Assembly (NCBI RefSeq): GCF_954871325.1
Contig: NC_088776.1
Location: 37,186,508 to 37,250,507, forward strand
Origin: Gordionus sp. m RMFG-2023
Taxonomy: Eukaryota; Nematomorpha; Gordioida; Chordodea; Parachordodidae
Direction: 5' to 3'
DNA: 64,000 nt
In this document: positions 44,789-58,800 of the stretch, one piece after another
How the letters are laid out: each line of letters opens with the position of its first letter
How positions within the stretch are numbered: the first letter of the stretch is position 1
Made by a program: the position numbers and the translations under genes
Notes under the pieces: model-generated
The model's database searches: none
Told to the model about the DNA's origin: nothing
What the model saw: the letters and a program-made list of their open reading frames with translations, nothing else

Positions 44789-46149
44789 TAACTTGAAAGA
44801 AGTTCTATAAATAAAAGATAAATAAAATATCAAATTGATTTGTATAAAAACCCGCTTTAATATTCAAATTATATGAATAATGGAATACCAGTGACGAAGT
44901 TTACTAGCAATTGGTTTTATATTTATTAACCAAACCATACAAAATATTAAGATTTATAAATGAGCGGAATTCGTCTTTGTTTTAGAGTATTCTCAGGAAC
45001 TAAAATTGTTAGATTTTAAACCTTTTAACATTTTTTTTTCAATTGAAATAGATAGGATAGCTGAAATTTACGATTTTTTATATTAAAATCCCGTCTGAAC
45101 TTGCGATTGTTGAGCGAAAGTTTTATAGAAAAAATTTTTCTTTTTCAGTTTTGTAAAGTTGGTGTTGTTCGAAAAGCATAATATTAAAATAAATAAGCAT
45201 TTTTTTATTTACTTCCCCAACACTTTTTTTTTAAATGTAAAATTACACATTACTTTTGCTTGATTTTTTTTTAATTAAAAGATAAGCAATTTTAAATTGG
45301 TTCCCCAATGTTTATTTTTTTCATCGTAATAAAAATACATAAAAATATCAACAGAGTAATAAAGAATGGTGTTGACTTATTTTAAAGTAGCATAAAGATT
45401 ATATTAATTTTATTTAAAGCTTTTTTTAAGAAAAATTAAAATTGCTTCTAAGGTCGTTTCGTCACTCACTGAAATATTATAATAGATGTACTATATTTAA
45501 ATATGTTTAGACACAATTTATTCATATACACTTAAAATAACTATTCAAACATTAATTATAAATCAAAAATAAATGTACAAAACTGTCGTAGCCTTGCATA
45601 ATTTTTAACAGATAATTATAAGGCAACCGTATATTGTTGATTGGTTGGAATTAAATAATAATAAGAAATAATATGATTTTTATGATATGAAAAGATTTTT
45701 TTTTCGATGATGTAAAGTTTTCTATCATTAATATAAAAATTCTTAAATTATTATGCAATTATCTTGGGATTTAAAAATTTTAATTGAAAATAATTCTTGT
45801 AGTAAAATTTAGATAGTAAGAAATGTTAGATACAGGAGTAATATATTAATTTTGGATTATATAAAAATAAGATTGTATATAAAAGTAAAGTTAAACATTA
45901 TTCTTCATTCTTGTTTTATTGTTATTTATAAGAGCTTTTGTCACTTATAATCGCATTTTTACGTGTTGTCATCTTACTGCCACTGTATGATTTTTCTAAC
46001 CGAAACCCTATTAGATCGCAATTTGCTAGATAATTTTTAAACCAGGTAGATGTAAATTTTCTAAGCAAAACCTAGTAAATAATAAACTGAGTTTAAAAAA
46101 TATGAATAAGATATATGATAGCCTAGATGAACCCTAATATTATTTATTC
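44789..46149. other. No recognised gene
   Basis: AT-rich and without repeated or coding-like structure that I could see. Confidence 0.4.
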
Positions 46150-46335
46150 CCTACTAGAAATCTTAACAGTCCGATCCGCCTATTTAATATTGGCTGGCGG
46201 GGGGTAAGTTATTTTAAACGGCAAACGGGTGGGCGGGTTTAAGATTTTTGTAAATGATGGACGGGCAAAATTTTTTTTTAAAAATGGGCAGGTAAAAATA
46301 TATATTTGTAGATCCGCTAACATATTTTAATAAAT
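46150..46335. mobile_element. Fragment of the GGGCGGGTT-type MITE
   Basis: Islands TTGGCTGGCGGGGGGTAAG, ACGGGTGGGCGGGTTTAAG and AAAATGGGCAGGTAAAAAT resemble 40778-41140. Confidence 0.45.
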
Positions 46336-46642
46336 ATAAACATTATCAATTTAAACAAAAACATTTTAACATATTTTATTTTGTAGAAAAAATAATTAAT
46401 GCTTGTCCATCATGCATTCATAATACAAAAACAAAATTATCATTTCATTTTATTATTAAATTTTTATATCATCGAATATTCGTTAAAATTACTAGTTTTA
46501 ATCAAATTATAAAGTAACTGTAAAAGCGGTGGTAGATCTTCTTTATAATGTAACTTATAACGATAACTGGTTATTTTTTAAAGGTAACTTTATTAGCACT
46601 AACTCAAATTCATAAATCAAATCTTAAAATTAAAAAAATTGA

Positions 46643-46814
46643 TTATACTTTTTTGTATTTTTGGTAAAATATTGCATAAATGAATGGATTATACAAAGCA
46701 GATGTTTTTGCAAACATAGCTGGAAACAAAGTTAGTATCGGTGTGATAATTGACGTCTTGCCAATCAAAGATATTACGAATAAGCTTGCATAAGGACCCC
46801 AAGCCACTAAAAAA
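46643..46814 (-). CDS. Opsin exon: TM6, TM7 with retinal lysine
   Basis: The acceptor AATATAG|TTTTTTAG gives FLVAWGPYASLFVISLIG, then ITPILTLFPAMFAKTSALYN and PFIYAIFYQKYKKV. The nearer TTTTAG acceptor would shift the frame. Spacing from AKMS to WGPY equals that of other opsins. Confidence 0.92.
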
Positions 46815-49800
46815 CTATATTTATGAATAGTTTATTATATAGAAATAGATCGTTGTATTAATGGAGTGTTCTTTCCCTAAATGTTAGATTTAGAAAAGTT
46901 TGCTTATTAGACCTTTAAAATAAAAATAATAATTAAACAATTCTGCCTCTATATAAGATAAGTTTTATTCAAAATTTTTAGATTTTCTCTGATGAAGTAG
47001 TGCGATAGGAAAATTTACATCGGAAATTTGTAATTTTTGAAAAATAACATTTTAATAAAATAAGAGTTAATAGTTTTACACACACCTCTTCCCACACTTC
47101 GGTCCATCACTCCCTTCCCCCATGTAATATTTTCTTGAAAAAAACATTTATTATTAATGTAAAATCAATATAATCTAAAAGATATATATGTAACCGACCG
47201 AAGACATACCAAAAGGGGACAAGAGAGGTAGACACCCTTAACTTTCTCTTTAGAAAATCCTGATTGCATAGGCATAGTAAGGAATATGCTAAGGGGAGGG
47301 GGTTGCTATTAGATAGGTTTTTCTCAAATCATTTTTATTGGAATTCTTTTGACTCACTTATTAGGTCTTTAGTTATGTTATATACTGAAAGTAATTGTTA
47401 TTATTTCCTTTCTTACCCAATCACTAGATATATGGACATTTTTGCGATTTTGATATCTAATGTTATCCCACGATGATATATGAGGCGTCTAGAAGATGAA
47501 ATCTCCAATAGCTGCGTCATTTGCTTATTGTTTTTGAAGATTGTACCAAATATCATACTGTACGAAATCGTAATGATCAAAAGTGGAATAACAAAACAAA
47601 ATAGGAATAGACATAGAGCATAGAGCATAGAGCATAGGAAATCGTTGATTTGTCCTAAGTTATAATGTATATATTTAAAATATATTTAATCTTAATGAGA
47701 TATGGCACCTATTGATATAAATTTTAAAAGCGAAGTTTTGTTCACATCCTGAAATAAATATATTTTTATAAATCTAAAAACCTTTAGCATCAATTATATG
47801 TTGCATAAACATGGTTTGAAAAAAATTAAGCACTTTTTATTAATTTGTGTTAAGAGCTTCGATTCGACCCGGCTAGATCGATGTCTTAACGATTACATTT
47901 TATTCATATTTTAAATATGATCATTAAATAAAACGATTAGGGCACGATGTGTTTGATTAGTTTAATTGCGGTTATATTTTTATTTCTAAATAATTTTACT
48001 TTTTTTACATAATAAAAATAAAAGCATAATTTAATAAAATAAACTTTTGCATATTTAATTATTATTGATTTTTATCTATTCCATATTAAATCAACCGAAG
48101 ATTCAGCCCGACCCCCTTTAATTTTTTTAAAAATTTGGTTAATATACACACTAACTAGTATATAAAATTTTAATTCCCAACTCAGCTTACTTCTTGAGAT
48201 ATGACCATCTTTAGAAACGTTAAATTTCCAAAATATCTCATGCTTTTAAAATTTCTCAAGAAATAATTAATCTAAAAACATAATTTAAATTTTATTAAAT
48301 AGTACTAATAATAGCCATTTAATATGATATAAAATATATTATATTAGAAATAAGTTTATTACCAAACGGAAATAACTATAAAAAGAAAACTAAATTTTTT
48401 TTCTTTCAAATATTTTTTAAAGATAGACATTATATCCTTATATTTCTGCAAAATCGTATACTGGGTGGGATAGATACTGGCTCAAGAGTTCTCGCACCGT
48501 AAATATATGTCATTTATATGGCTGAAATCGTAAATAACTATATTTTATATTTAAATACGTAGTAATTTTTACAAATTTTCAATATAAAAAGGAAAACTTA
48601 AAATTTAGATAAGTAAAAAAAAATAGGAAGGTAGACATTGGAGATATCAAGGGCAGGCCCAATATTTTTAAAAAAATTTGGACTGGATCCGGCTTTAATT
48701 TTCAAATAAAATAAATATATTTTAAAATATTTTCAAGAAACAAGTAGCCAATATTTTTTGTTCGTTTGTAGAATGATTATAAACACAGGTTTGGCCAGTG
48801 TAATACAAAACTCTATTAGAATAAATAAATTTATATATCTAAATAAATTCGGGGAACAAAAAATTTTGGGGCTTTTTGGTCTAAATCATAACGTATTAAT
48901 TGTGATTTAATCGAAAGGGGTTACAGTACTACTGGAATTGAAATAACTCTTTACTCTTTGTTTGCATTTTGGTGAGAAATAAAAGATGTTTATTAATTTT
49001 ATAAAATTATAACAGTCATTGAAATTAATATATAAATTGAATAATGAATACGAAATTTAATTTCGCAGAAAAATAATTATATAAAATTTATTTATAAAAA
49101 TAACGACTGTTGCTGTTGGAATCAATTCAAGATAACTAAATGTAAAATATAAATATTTACCTTATAATTTTTAGAAAATTAAATTTTGAAAGATTTATTT
49201 TCAAATATAAGATTTATATGTTATAACTATAGACTAATATTAATATAGACTGCAACGATTAAAAAAAAGTCTTTAAAATAATCGCCATTTGCAAAGATAA
49301 AGTTTATGTTTATAATGATTTTAAACGTTAAATATTTCATTGTATTTATTAGTGTTGTTAAACGGTTCGATTTGAGTCGATTTTTAGAACGGCTAATTCG
49401 TTATTTTACCCAGTGAAATATTAAGCTAGCCTAAAAACTTTGTTCAGAGATAGCACAAGGATTTGGACATTTGTCAGTGAAATTACGAGGCTTAGGCAAT
49501 ATTTTTTGGCTAAAATATTGAGTTAGCCGTTTTTAAAAATCGACTCAAATTGAGCCTTTTAACACAACACTAGTATGTATTTATGAATTTATTTAATTAT
49601 AAAATTTTTCAATATAAAAATAATTAACTATTATTTAAAAATTCATATATAAATGAATGTAAAAAATAAATTATATATTAAACAATTTTTATAATAATAT
49701 ATATGATAAGAAAATAAAGTAATAAGAAAATTTCTGCATATTGGAACATCTAAAAAAAATTTAATTTGTGTATATAACAAAAATATAAGGTTTAATTTTC

Positions 49801-52800
49801 AACAGAATATGAATATATATTTTAATATAAAATGATATAAATTTAAAATTAATATGGAGGAATAGAGAAATTTATAAATCACAAAATAAAAATGTTTTTT
49901 AATCTTTGTTATATATTCAAAATTTATAATATTTTTAATCTAATTTTTGTAACCTGACCTATTATTACTTTTTGTTTTTCGTTTAGAAATTTATATTTTT
50001 AATCTAATTTTTATAACCTTACCTATTATTACTTTTTGTTTTTCGTTTTGATTATATGTATTCTAATTTATATTTTTAGACAATATATATATGGTGTGTG
50101 TACGAAGATAAAAGAATAACAATAATAAAATATATTTTTACTTACGCTCACCATAATTCTTGTTCTCTTCAATCTTGGAACTATGAGTGTAATTAATATT
50201 TGCAAATTACTAAGGGATCCTAATTCTTTACTTTTTATTATTAATTGCAAACCTAGATAATTTAAAAAAAAAATAATCATTTTGATCAAAGCCACATCCT
50301 ATTTTATATAATAATAAAGTGATCAGGATTAAAAATAATAGAAAAAAAGAAATCGGAGATATTAACATTATATTTGTAAATTAAAAAATGGTAAAAAATA
50401 TTTATGTTAAAAAAAAAGTTAAAATTATATTTTTACTCATGATATCATAAAAATAATCCAGATTGTTTATTAATGCTTTAATTCATTCAAATTAATAACT
50501 AAAGATAATTTATAAGTATATGTTAACGTTAATGTATTTTTATGGCAATATGGTATTTTTTTTATCATTATATCATTTTTTGAGCCCGTATTTTTGAATT
50601 TAAATATCTGATTTTACCGGAAATATATTGCATAATGTTTGGAATACCTACTTTATAAATTCCAGATAATTTTGAAATCAACTTTTGAACTTACTATCGT
50701 TTTTCATAGATTTTTTATATGTTGAATATTTAAATTCGCTTGACCTTAACTTTTATTTTTATTATTTTTATACTCTTATTCTTATTTTCGTAAAACTAAT
50801 TTTATATTTTATTTTGGAAAAGTATTTGTGTTATTCAAATATATTATATTAAATTTTTTATATATATACCGACGATATTTTTTTATTTGGTTAGTTGTAG
50901 ACAAATATAATATTTTAGAAATAATATAATAAATTTTACTTTCCTCCACCATTTTAACAAGGTGCCCCGGGGAAAAAAGACTCTCCGGATAAATTTTTCT
51001 TTGACTATTCCATCTTGTTGTAATGGGGAAATTAATACGTTAAAATATGAAAAGAAAAACTCATATGATAATTCGTGCAAATATGCAACTCAATGTGATG
51101 ATGAAGCAGTATGGGAGTTGGAAAATAAGCTCTGAATTCTATATAGTAAAATCAATGAAGATTTGCAAACAATTCCAAATGCACGTAAGAAGAATATTAT
51201 AAATTAAAATACCATTCCAAAATAAAGTCATAACTTTTAACCTAAAATAACTTATAACGTAAATATTGATAAATCATAATAAATGAATGCATAGAAAAAA
51301 ACCTTATAGAATATTTATTAAACAATGAAATAACAGTTGATTTTCTTAATAACTTACCTGATTAAATTTATCATATTTTTGATTTCTTGTATTATGACCA
51401 AATGTTGAAATTAACTAATGATGAATTCATAGACATAATAAAAGGGTTTTGAATAGAAACCATCTTTAGATCAACTACATAATCATTATAAAAGTCATAA
51501 TATTGACAATTTTCAGTCTAAAACTCATTATAAAAAAGTTATAATAGTAATTACCACAATAGAAATAATCCAAGTAAATATAAGAATAATCAATATAAAA
51601 GTTTCAATAGTAATTGTCATAATAGAAATAATAGGTATATATTTATAAGAGTAATCAATATTAAAATTAAAATGAATATAATTTTTGTAATAATAAAATT
51701 CATAATCATAAAAATTTCCAATGAAAATTATCATAAACAAAATAGAATTTGTAATAAAATTATGGAAATAAAAGATAAAAAAACCAATTGATTTAAAAAA
51801 AATACCGGGTTTATTTATAACTGATTTTGATTCTGATCCTTATGAATTCTGGAAAAGCGTTAATTGGGTAAATAGGAAAACTTTTAGTGAACTTAAAATA
51901 CCAAATATTATGGGCATATATCGTACTAAACTAATTTAAAAATTATAACTAAAAATTTTTAAGTAATTTCAAGACAATTCATATATGAAGATAAAATGTT
52001 AATATACAAAGAAACTCTTATAATTAATATTAAAAGTAAATAAAAATTTAGGAAACATAACACTTTGAAGATAATAAAACTTAAATCATACTTAAAGGAA
52101 TACGTTTAAGAATAAAAGTATTACAAAAAAAGACAATGTCAAAACTAAACATCTTAATTTCAGAAAATTTTAAAATGCGATGATTATTATCTAAAATTAT
52201 TTTTACAAAAAGCAATGATGATCTGAGGAAGATTTATTATATTAAGACACTTTTTAAATTGAAAAACAAGGGTGTGGAATCAAACCTTTTTTTAGAAGAG
52301 AGGGAAATGTGCATAATAATATTTTATTTGCATATTTTAACCTCATGGACTCAAATTATTATTAATATAAACATAAATAAAAATCGGCGTATAAAAAAAA
52401 TACATAAATATTTAACACTAAAAAGCGAAAATAAATTACACATTAAAAATATGATATAATAATCTTATTGATTTATCATTCAATATTCGATTATTCAATT
52501 ATCCTTATTTCATATATTATTCCGATAACTTATCCCAATGTACAATTCGATCAATTATTATTCCTAATATTCATAACTAATTGATGATGATAACAATTTT
52601 GATAATTGATAATAATAACAACGGAGTATCATAAGCAAGCTTATGACAAAATTCCGATTGATGAAGACAACTTACTATAAGGATAACAAAAACGATTTGG
52701 ACAAACCAATGTACAAACTCAAAAATGATTTGGACAAACCAACGTACAAACTCAAAAACGATTTGAACAAACCAACGTATAAAATCAAATGCGATATAGA

Positions 52801-55800
52801 ACAGCCAAAACAATGAACATTTGGACTACAAGCTCTCAATTAGATGAAATTATAGGAAAGCTTCTTAGAAGAGGGAGAATGTTGAATAATTATTCGCTTG
52901 ACCTTAAGTTTTATTTATAATATTTTTATACTCTTATTCTTATTCTTTATTTTTGTAAAACTAATTTTATATTTTATTTTGGAAAAGCCTTTATGTTATT
53001 CAAATATATTATATTAAATTTTCTATATATACCGATGATATTTTTTACTTGGTTAGTTGTAGACAGATATAATATTTTAAAAATAATATAATAAAATTTT
53101 ACGTTTCCACCACCATATTAGCATTATATAAATTATAAACGACTCAAAGGTTAATGGCAAAATTGTCTGGAATTCATAAGATAGGTATTCTAAGTATGCT
53201 GGAATACATTTACAATAAAATCAGATTTTTAAATTTAAAAAACGCACTCAAAAAAATGTTAAGTTGAAAAAATAACACATTGCCATATATACTTACAATT
53301 AATTGTTATTTTAAGATAGTATTGCATTTTGAATCAATAAAGGGTACGATTAAATTAAACCTATTTCTTCCATTGAAATTGCCACATAAGGCCATTTAGA
53401 TTTAGCTTGTAAATATTTTGTTAATGGAAGAATTTAAAAATTCTGCATAAACACATTTATTTAATTAATTAATTAAAATATGATAATTTGTATATGTTGG
53501 ATAAAAAGATACATTTGAAAAATGTGCAAAGCAGAAACATGAGTATTTGTTTGATTTTAAAATAATTCTCTTTTAACTGCATGGGCCCATTTACTTAAAA
53601 GAGCTTTTTGTTAATTAGAATCTAAATAATTTAAAAAAATAATAAACTTTTTGATTCAAAGCCACATCCTATTCCATATAATTAAGTGATCAGGAATAAA
53701 AATAATAGAAAAGTCAGAGATATTAACATTTTCAGTAAATTAAAAAATAGTAAAAATAAATATTAATTAAAATTATAGAATTATATTTTTACTCATGATA
53801 TTATACATTATAATTCAGATTTAATTTAATTTTCATTATATAAAAGGTTAAGAAAATTTAAGAATGTAATTATTAGAACAAAAAATATATAAATAAATGC
53901 TTATACATAATAGAAGACATGCTTGTTAATCGATCCTTTTAAAAAGATCGAACTCCGATCACGATCTTTTCAAAAAAGGAGGATCGAAATATAAGGATCG
54001 ACCTTAAAAAAAGGATCGCGATCACATCCTTTTCTTATTTAAATTTCTGATCGATGCAAAATTAACTAATATAGAAATAAATTAAATATTGTATAAATTT
54101 ATTGAATTGAATAATATAATATAAGTAAAACAATTAGAATATATTTATTTATAATTAAAATTAGCCTTTAATAATAAAAAATTTTCTAAGTTATTATCAT
54201 TAAAATATCCACGTCTTTCATTAAGCACATGTTTAGCTTTACTAAGCAAGCGCTCCACAGGAGCGCTTGATGGTGTGTAAGATTCAATAAATATTTTTTT
54301 AAATTAACATTAGTATTAAAAATATTCATTGAATCATTTTGAATAAAAAAAATTATTAATAGAAAGAACATTTTGTGAAGAATTTTTTCCAAAAAAGTAT
54401 ATTTCATCCATACATTCATTTGAAGCATCTGCATGTGGTTTATCCTGCATATTTTCCAAATGACCTTTCTTTTACCAACAGATTTTGTGGCAGATTAATA
54501 AGGTCAATTTAGCTTAAATTTTGGGCGAATTTTTTCTGCCAATATGTTACTGTTATCATACAGTTAAAGAAATCTATAAGAAATGATAATTAATTTATTA
54601 TTGAATAATTGTTCATTCATATAAATCGGGTATCTGCAAAACTTAGCCCTTTCAAATTTAACAGTCAGGCCTGGCCCATCATCTATATCGTATTTGTGAG
54701 CATATCATGAATATTGATAAAATTTAATATTATATTTAGTTGAGGTTTGAACTATTAATCCTTGAAGAAGATATTTTGTTCTTATATAAATAGCATTTTG
54801 CACTGATCATTGAATAGTTACTTCCATCCGTTTCACATAAAGTAAAATACTTACCTAAATATGAAATGGTAAAATATTCTCATTTTCACTTATATATGCT
54901 GTCACATTAACAGTAGATGTATTACCTAGAATTTATTTATATTATATATAATATAATTAAATAAATGAAACTTGTAAGATCTAAATCTCGTTCTAGATAA
55001 AATTTAGGAAATTGTTGAAATATAAAATATGGTTGAATGGAGGTAGTGTTGTTAATCGGCTTAGCCGAGTCGGCTCGAACAGAGCTCACCCAAATTTTGG
55101 GTCGTTTTTTTCGACTCCAACTCAAAGTTTTGGTCGTTTTTTACGACTTCGACCAGAGTTCAAGCCGAAAAAAACGACTTCGACCCAAAATATGGGTCGT
55201 TTTTTTCGACTCCGACCCAAGTCCAAGCCGAAAAAAACGACCTCGACCCAAAATATGGGTCGTTTTTTACGACTCCGACTCAAAATTTGGGTCGTTTTTT
55301 ACGACTCCGACTCAAAATTTGGGTCGTATTTTTCGACTCAAACTTGAAATTTGGGTCGTATTTTTCGACTAAAACTTGAAGTTTGGGTCGTATTTTTCGA
55401 CTCCAACTCAAAGTTTGGGTCGTTTTTCTGACTCAGACTCAAACATCGGGTCGTTTTATTCAATCCGACCCAAAATATGGATCTTTTTTTTAAAGACGAC
55501 TTAAAGTTAGGGTTGCTTTTTTTTCACCCCTAACCCAATTATCTAGATCATAGATAGGTGACAATTGTCATAATCGCTATTTTTGAACTTTTTTTAAAGG
55601 AAATATCTAAAAATATATATTCTAAACATGTTAAATTTAAAATTCAGTGAGGATGTATCATAGATAGGTGACAATTGCCATAATCGCTATTTTTGAACTT
55701 TTTCAATTTTTTTTAAAGGAGATAGCTAAAAATATATATTCTAAACATGTTAAAGTCACCTATCTATGATACATCCTCACTGAATTTTTAATTTAACATG

Positions 55801-58800
55801 TTTAGAATATATGTTTTTAGATATTTCCTTTAAAAAAATTTGAAAAAGTTCAAAAATAGCGATTATGACAATTGTCACATATCTATGATACATCCTCACT
55901 GAATTTTTAATTTAACATTTTTAGAATATATATTTTTTGCTATTTCCTTTAAAATAATTGAAAAAAGTTCAAAAATAGCGATTATGACAATTGTCACTTT
56001 TCTATGGTACATCTTCACTGAAATTTTATTTTAACATCTTTACAATATATATTTTTAGCTATTTCCTTTAAAAAAATTTGAAAAAGTTCAAAAATAGCGA
56101 TTATGACAATTGTCACCTATATATGATACATCCTCACTGAATTTTTAATTTAACATGTTTAGAATATATGTTTTTAGATATTTCCTTTAAAAAAATTTGA
56201 AAAAGTTCAAAAATAGCGATTATGACAATTGTCACCTATCTATGATACATCCTCACTGAATTTTTAATTTAACATGTTTAGAATATATATTTTTAGATAT
56301 TTCCTTTAAAAAAATTTGAAAAAGTTTAAAAATAGCGATTATGACAATTGTCACCTATCTATGATACATCCTCACTGAAATTTTAATTTAACATGTTTAG
56401 AATATATATTTTTAGCTATTTCCTTTAAAAAAATTTGAAAAAGTTCAAAAATAGCGATTATGACAATTGTCACCTATATATGATACATCCTCACTGAATT
56501 TTTAATTTAACATGTTTAGAATATATATTTTTAGATATTTCCTTTAAAAAAATTTGAAAAAGTTCAAAAATAGCGATTATGACAATTGTCACCTATATAT
56601 GATACATCCTCACTGAATTTTAAATTTAACATGTTTAGAATATATATTTTAAGATGTTTCCTTTAAAAAAATTTGAAAAAGTTCAAAAATAGCGATTATG
56701 ACAATTGTCACATATCTATGATACATCCTCACTGAATTTTTAATTTAACATGGTTAGAATATATATTTTTTGCTATTTCCTTTAAAAAAATTGAAAAAAG
56801 TTCAAAAATAGCGATTATGACAATTGTCACCTATCTATGATACATCCTCACTGAATTTTTAATTTAACATGTTTAGAATATATATTTTTAGCAATTTGCT
56901 TTAAAAAAACTCAAAAAAGTTCTAAAATAGCGATTATGACAATTACCACTTATCTATGGTACATCATCACTGAAATTTTGATTTAACATGTCTACAATAT
57001 ATATTTTTATCTATTTCATTTAAAAAAGTTCAAAAATAATTATCATGACAAATGGCACTTTTCTATGGTGCATCACTTAAAAATTTTAAAATATAACTAT
57101 GATGAATAGTTAATCAGAGCATTATAATTTAAAGAAGCTTTAAGTAACTTTCCCGCCTATAATATTAATATATACTAAATGTTATTTGACTTTTGGTCGA
57201 AAAAAATGATCTAGATATTGGGTTAGGAGTGAAAAAAAGCAACCCTAACTTTAAGTCGTCTTTAAAATGAAAGATCCATATTTTGGGTCGGATTGAATAA
57301 AACGACCCGATGTTTGAGTCTGAGTCAGAAAAACGACCCAAACTTTGAGTTGGAGTCGAAAAATACGACCCAAACTTCAAGTTTGAGTCGAAAAATACGA
57401 CCCAAACTTCAAGTTTTAGTCGAAAAATATGACCCAAACTTCAAGTTTAAGTCGAAAAATACGACCCAAATTTCAAGTTTGAGTCGAAAAATACGACCCA
57501 AATTTTGAGTCGGAGTCGTAAAAAACGACCCATATTTTGGGTCGAGGTCGTTTTTTTCGGCTTGGACTTAGGTCGGAGTCGAAAAAAACGACCCATATTT
57601 TGGGTCGAAGTCGTTTTTTTCGGCTTGAACTCGGGTCGAAGTCGAAAAAAACGACCCAAACATTGAGTCGGAGTCGAATAAAACGACCCGAGCTTTGGGT
57701 CGGGGTCGCGACTCGCGGCGTTTTAACAACACTAAATGGAGGTTGATAAAATGTAATGTAGATAGATATTTTTTTAAAAAATAATATCATAATTTAATTT
57801 TCACAATTTTTATTTTATTTATTGCTTTTTAAGTAAAAAATTAATTTTTAAAAGGATAGGGATCGAATGTTAAAAAAAATAATCTCGATCACGATTCTCA
57901 ATTTAAGTCAGGATCATAAATCCGGGAAAATTGACAAATTTAGGATCGAATCCAGGATCGGCGATCTTTTGATTCGATCCTTTAACAACTCTGATAGAAG
58001 AGATATCTTTATTTTAGCTGAACAAAAAAAAACTTTTACATGAATTTTAAATTTATGTCATTTTATATTATAAAATATATATTCATATTCTGTTGTAAAT
58101 TAAGCCGCGCTAATTTTGTTAAAACAAAATATTTATACACCAAATTTTTTAAAAATGCGCAGAAATTTTTTTGTTACTTTCAGGGATGTGAACCCGGACC
58201 CGGACCCGGACCCTGAACCCTCTGAACCCTCGTATTTTGGCTGAACCCGAACCCGGACCCGAACCCTTTTAAAAAGGGGAGGGTTCAAGGGTTCAGGGTA
58301 AAAATTTTAACATATAAATTTTTTTTTAAAATAATGTAAAAATATTATTTTTAAAAAATAATATAAAATTTTTATAATTTTATTTATTTTTAAAAAATAA
58401 TATAAAATTTTTATAATTTTATTAATTTTTTTCGTGGAATCATTTATTTTATATTCGCGCTTTTCTTTTGATTTTCTTCCTGGACTTCATTTCATTTTAT
58501 TTAGAGATTGATACCATAAATTATTTTCTAGTGTAAGTAATAATATTTTATTATGTAAATTTATTAATATGCTTTTTGCCTAAAAAAAAGCATTCATATT
58601 CAAATGTCTGAGGAGAATTTGATGAATGCTTTAGTTGAGCTTGTTACAATAAATGGAAGACCTTTCAATATTATTGAGGATTCTGGTTTAAAAAAAATTA
58701 TTGATCCTATTAGTAAGGCAATTGGAACATCAATTAACCGTTTTAAAATTAAGGACTTAGTGGTTGATGAATCGAAAAAAATACAAGCAAAAATTATAAA

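Larger units (their letters stand above)
50720..53123 (+). mobile_element. Gag-only LTR retrotransposon, copy 1, with target-site duplication
   Basis: Direct LTRs (50720-50959 and 52880-53123) start TGTTGAATA and end ACA/GCA. The host flanks are identical 5-bp duplications TTATA (50715-50719 and 53124-53128). A primer-binding-like AGGTGCCCCGGGG follows the 5' LTR and a polypurine tract AGAAGAGGGAGAA precedes the 3' LTR. The internal 1.9 kb has a decayed gag and low-complexity repeats but no pol domain. It needs helper proteins from another element. Confidence 0.93.
53918..57993. mobile_element. hAT transposon with perfect 8-bp target-site duplication
   Basis: The ends are CATGCTTGTTAATCGATCC and GGATCGAATC-complementary TTTAACAACTCTG (canonical CAGAGTTGTTAA when read outward). 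ATAGAAGA flanks it on both sides (53910-53917 and 57994-58001). Subterminal regions are rich in GGATCG and GATCGTGATC words. A C-terminal transposase remnant lies at the left, and most of the middle is the foldback element 55044-57734. Confidence 0.92.

Noticed and set aside
47868-47915. tRNA-like words GATTCGACCCGG in a short stretch
   Set aside because: No cloverleaf can be drawn; a decayed tRNA-derived repeat remains possible.
50149-50298. Possible exon on the minus strand with splice-like ends (ELGSLSNLQILITL)
   Set aside because: No match to opsin or any family I know, and the paired segment at 53.6 kb does not preserve the frame.
53340-53470. Minus-strand frame with KYLQAKSKWPYVAISMEE
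   Set aside because: It looks protein-like but is very short, has no splice context that I trust and no recognised family.
55012-57790. Several frames with RPKIWVVFFDSD or KKTTSTQNMGRF repeats on both strands
   Set aside because: They arise from GGGTCG-type subrepeats of the hAT foldback arms.
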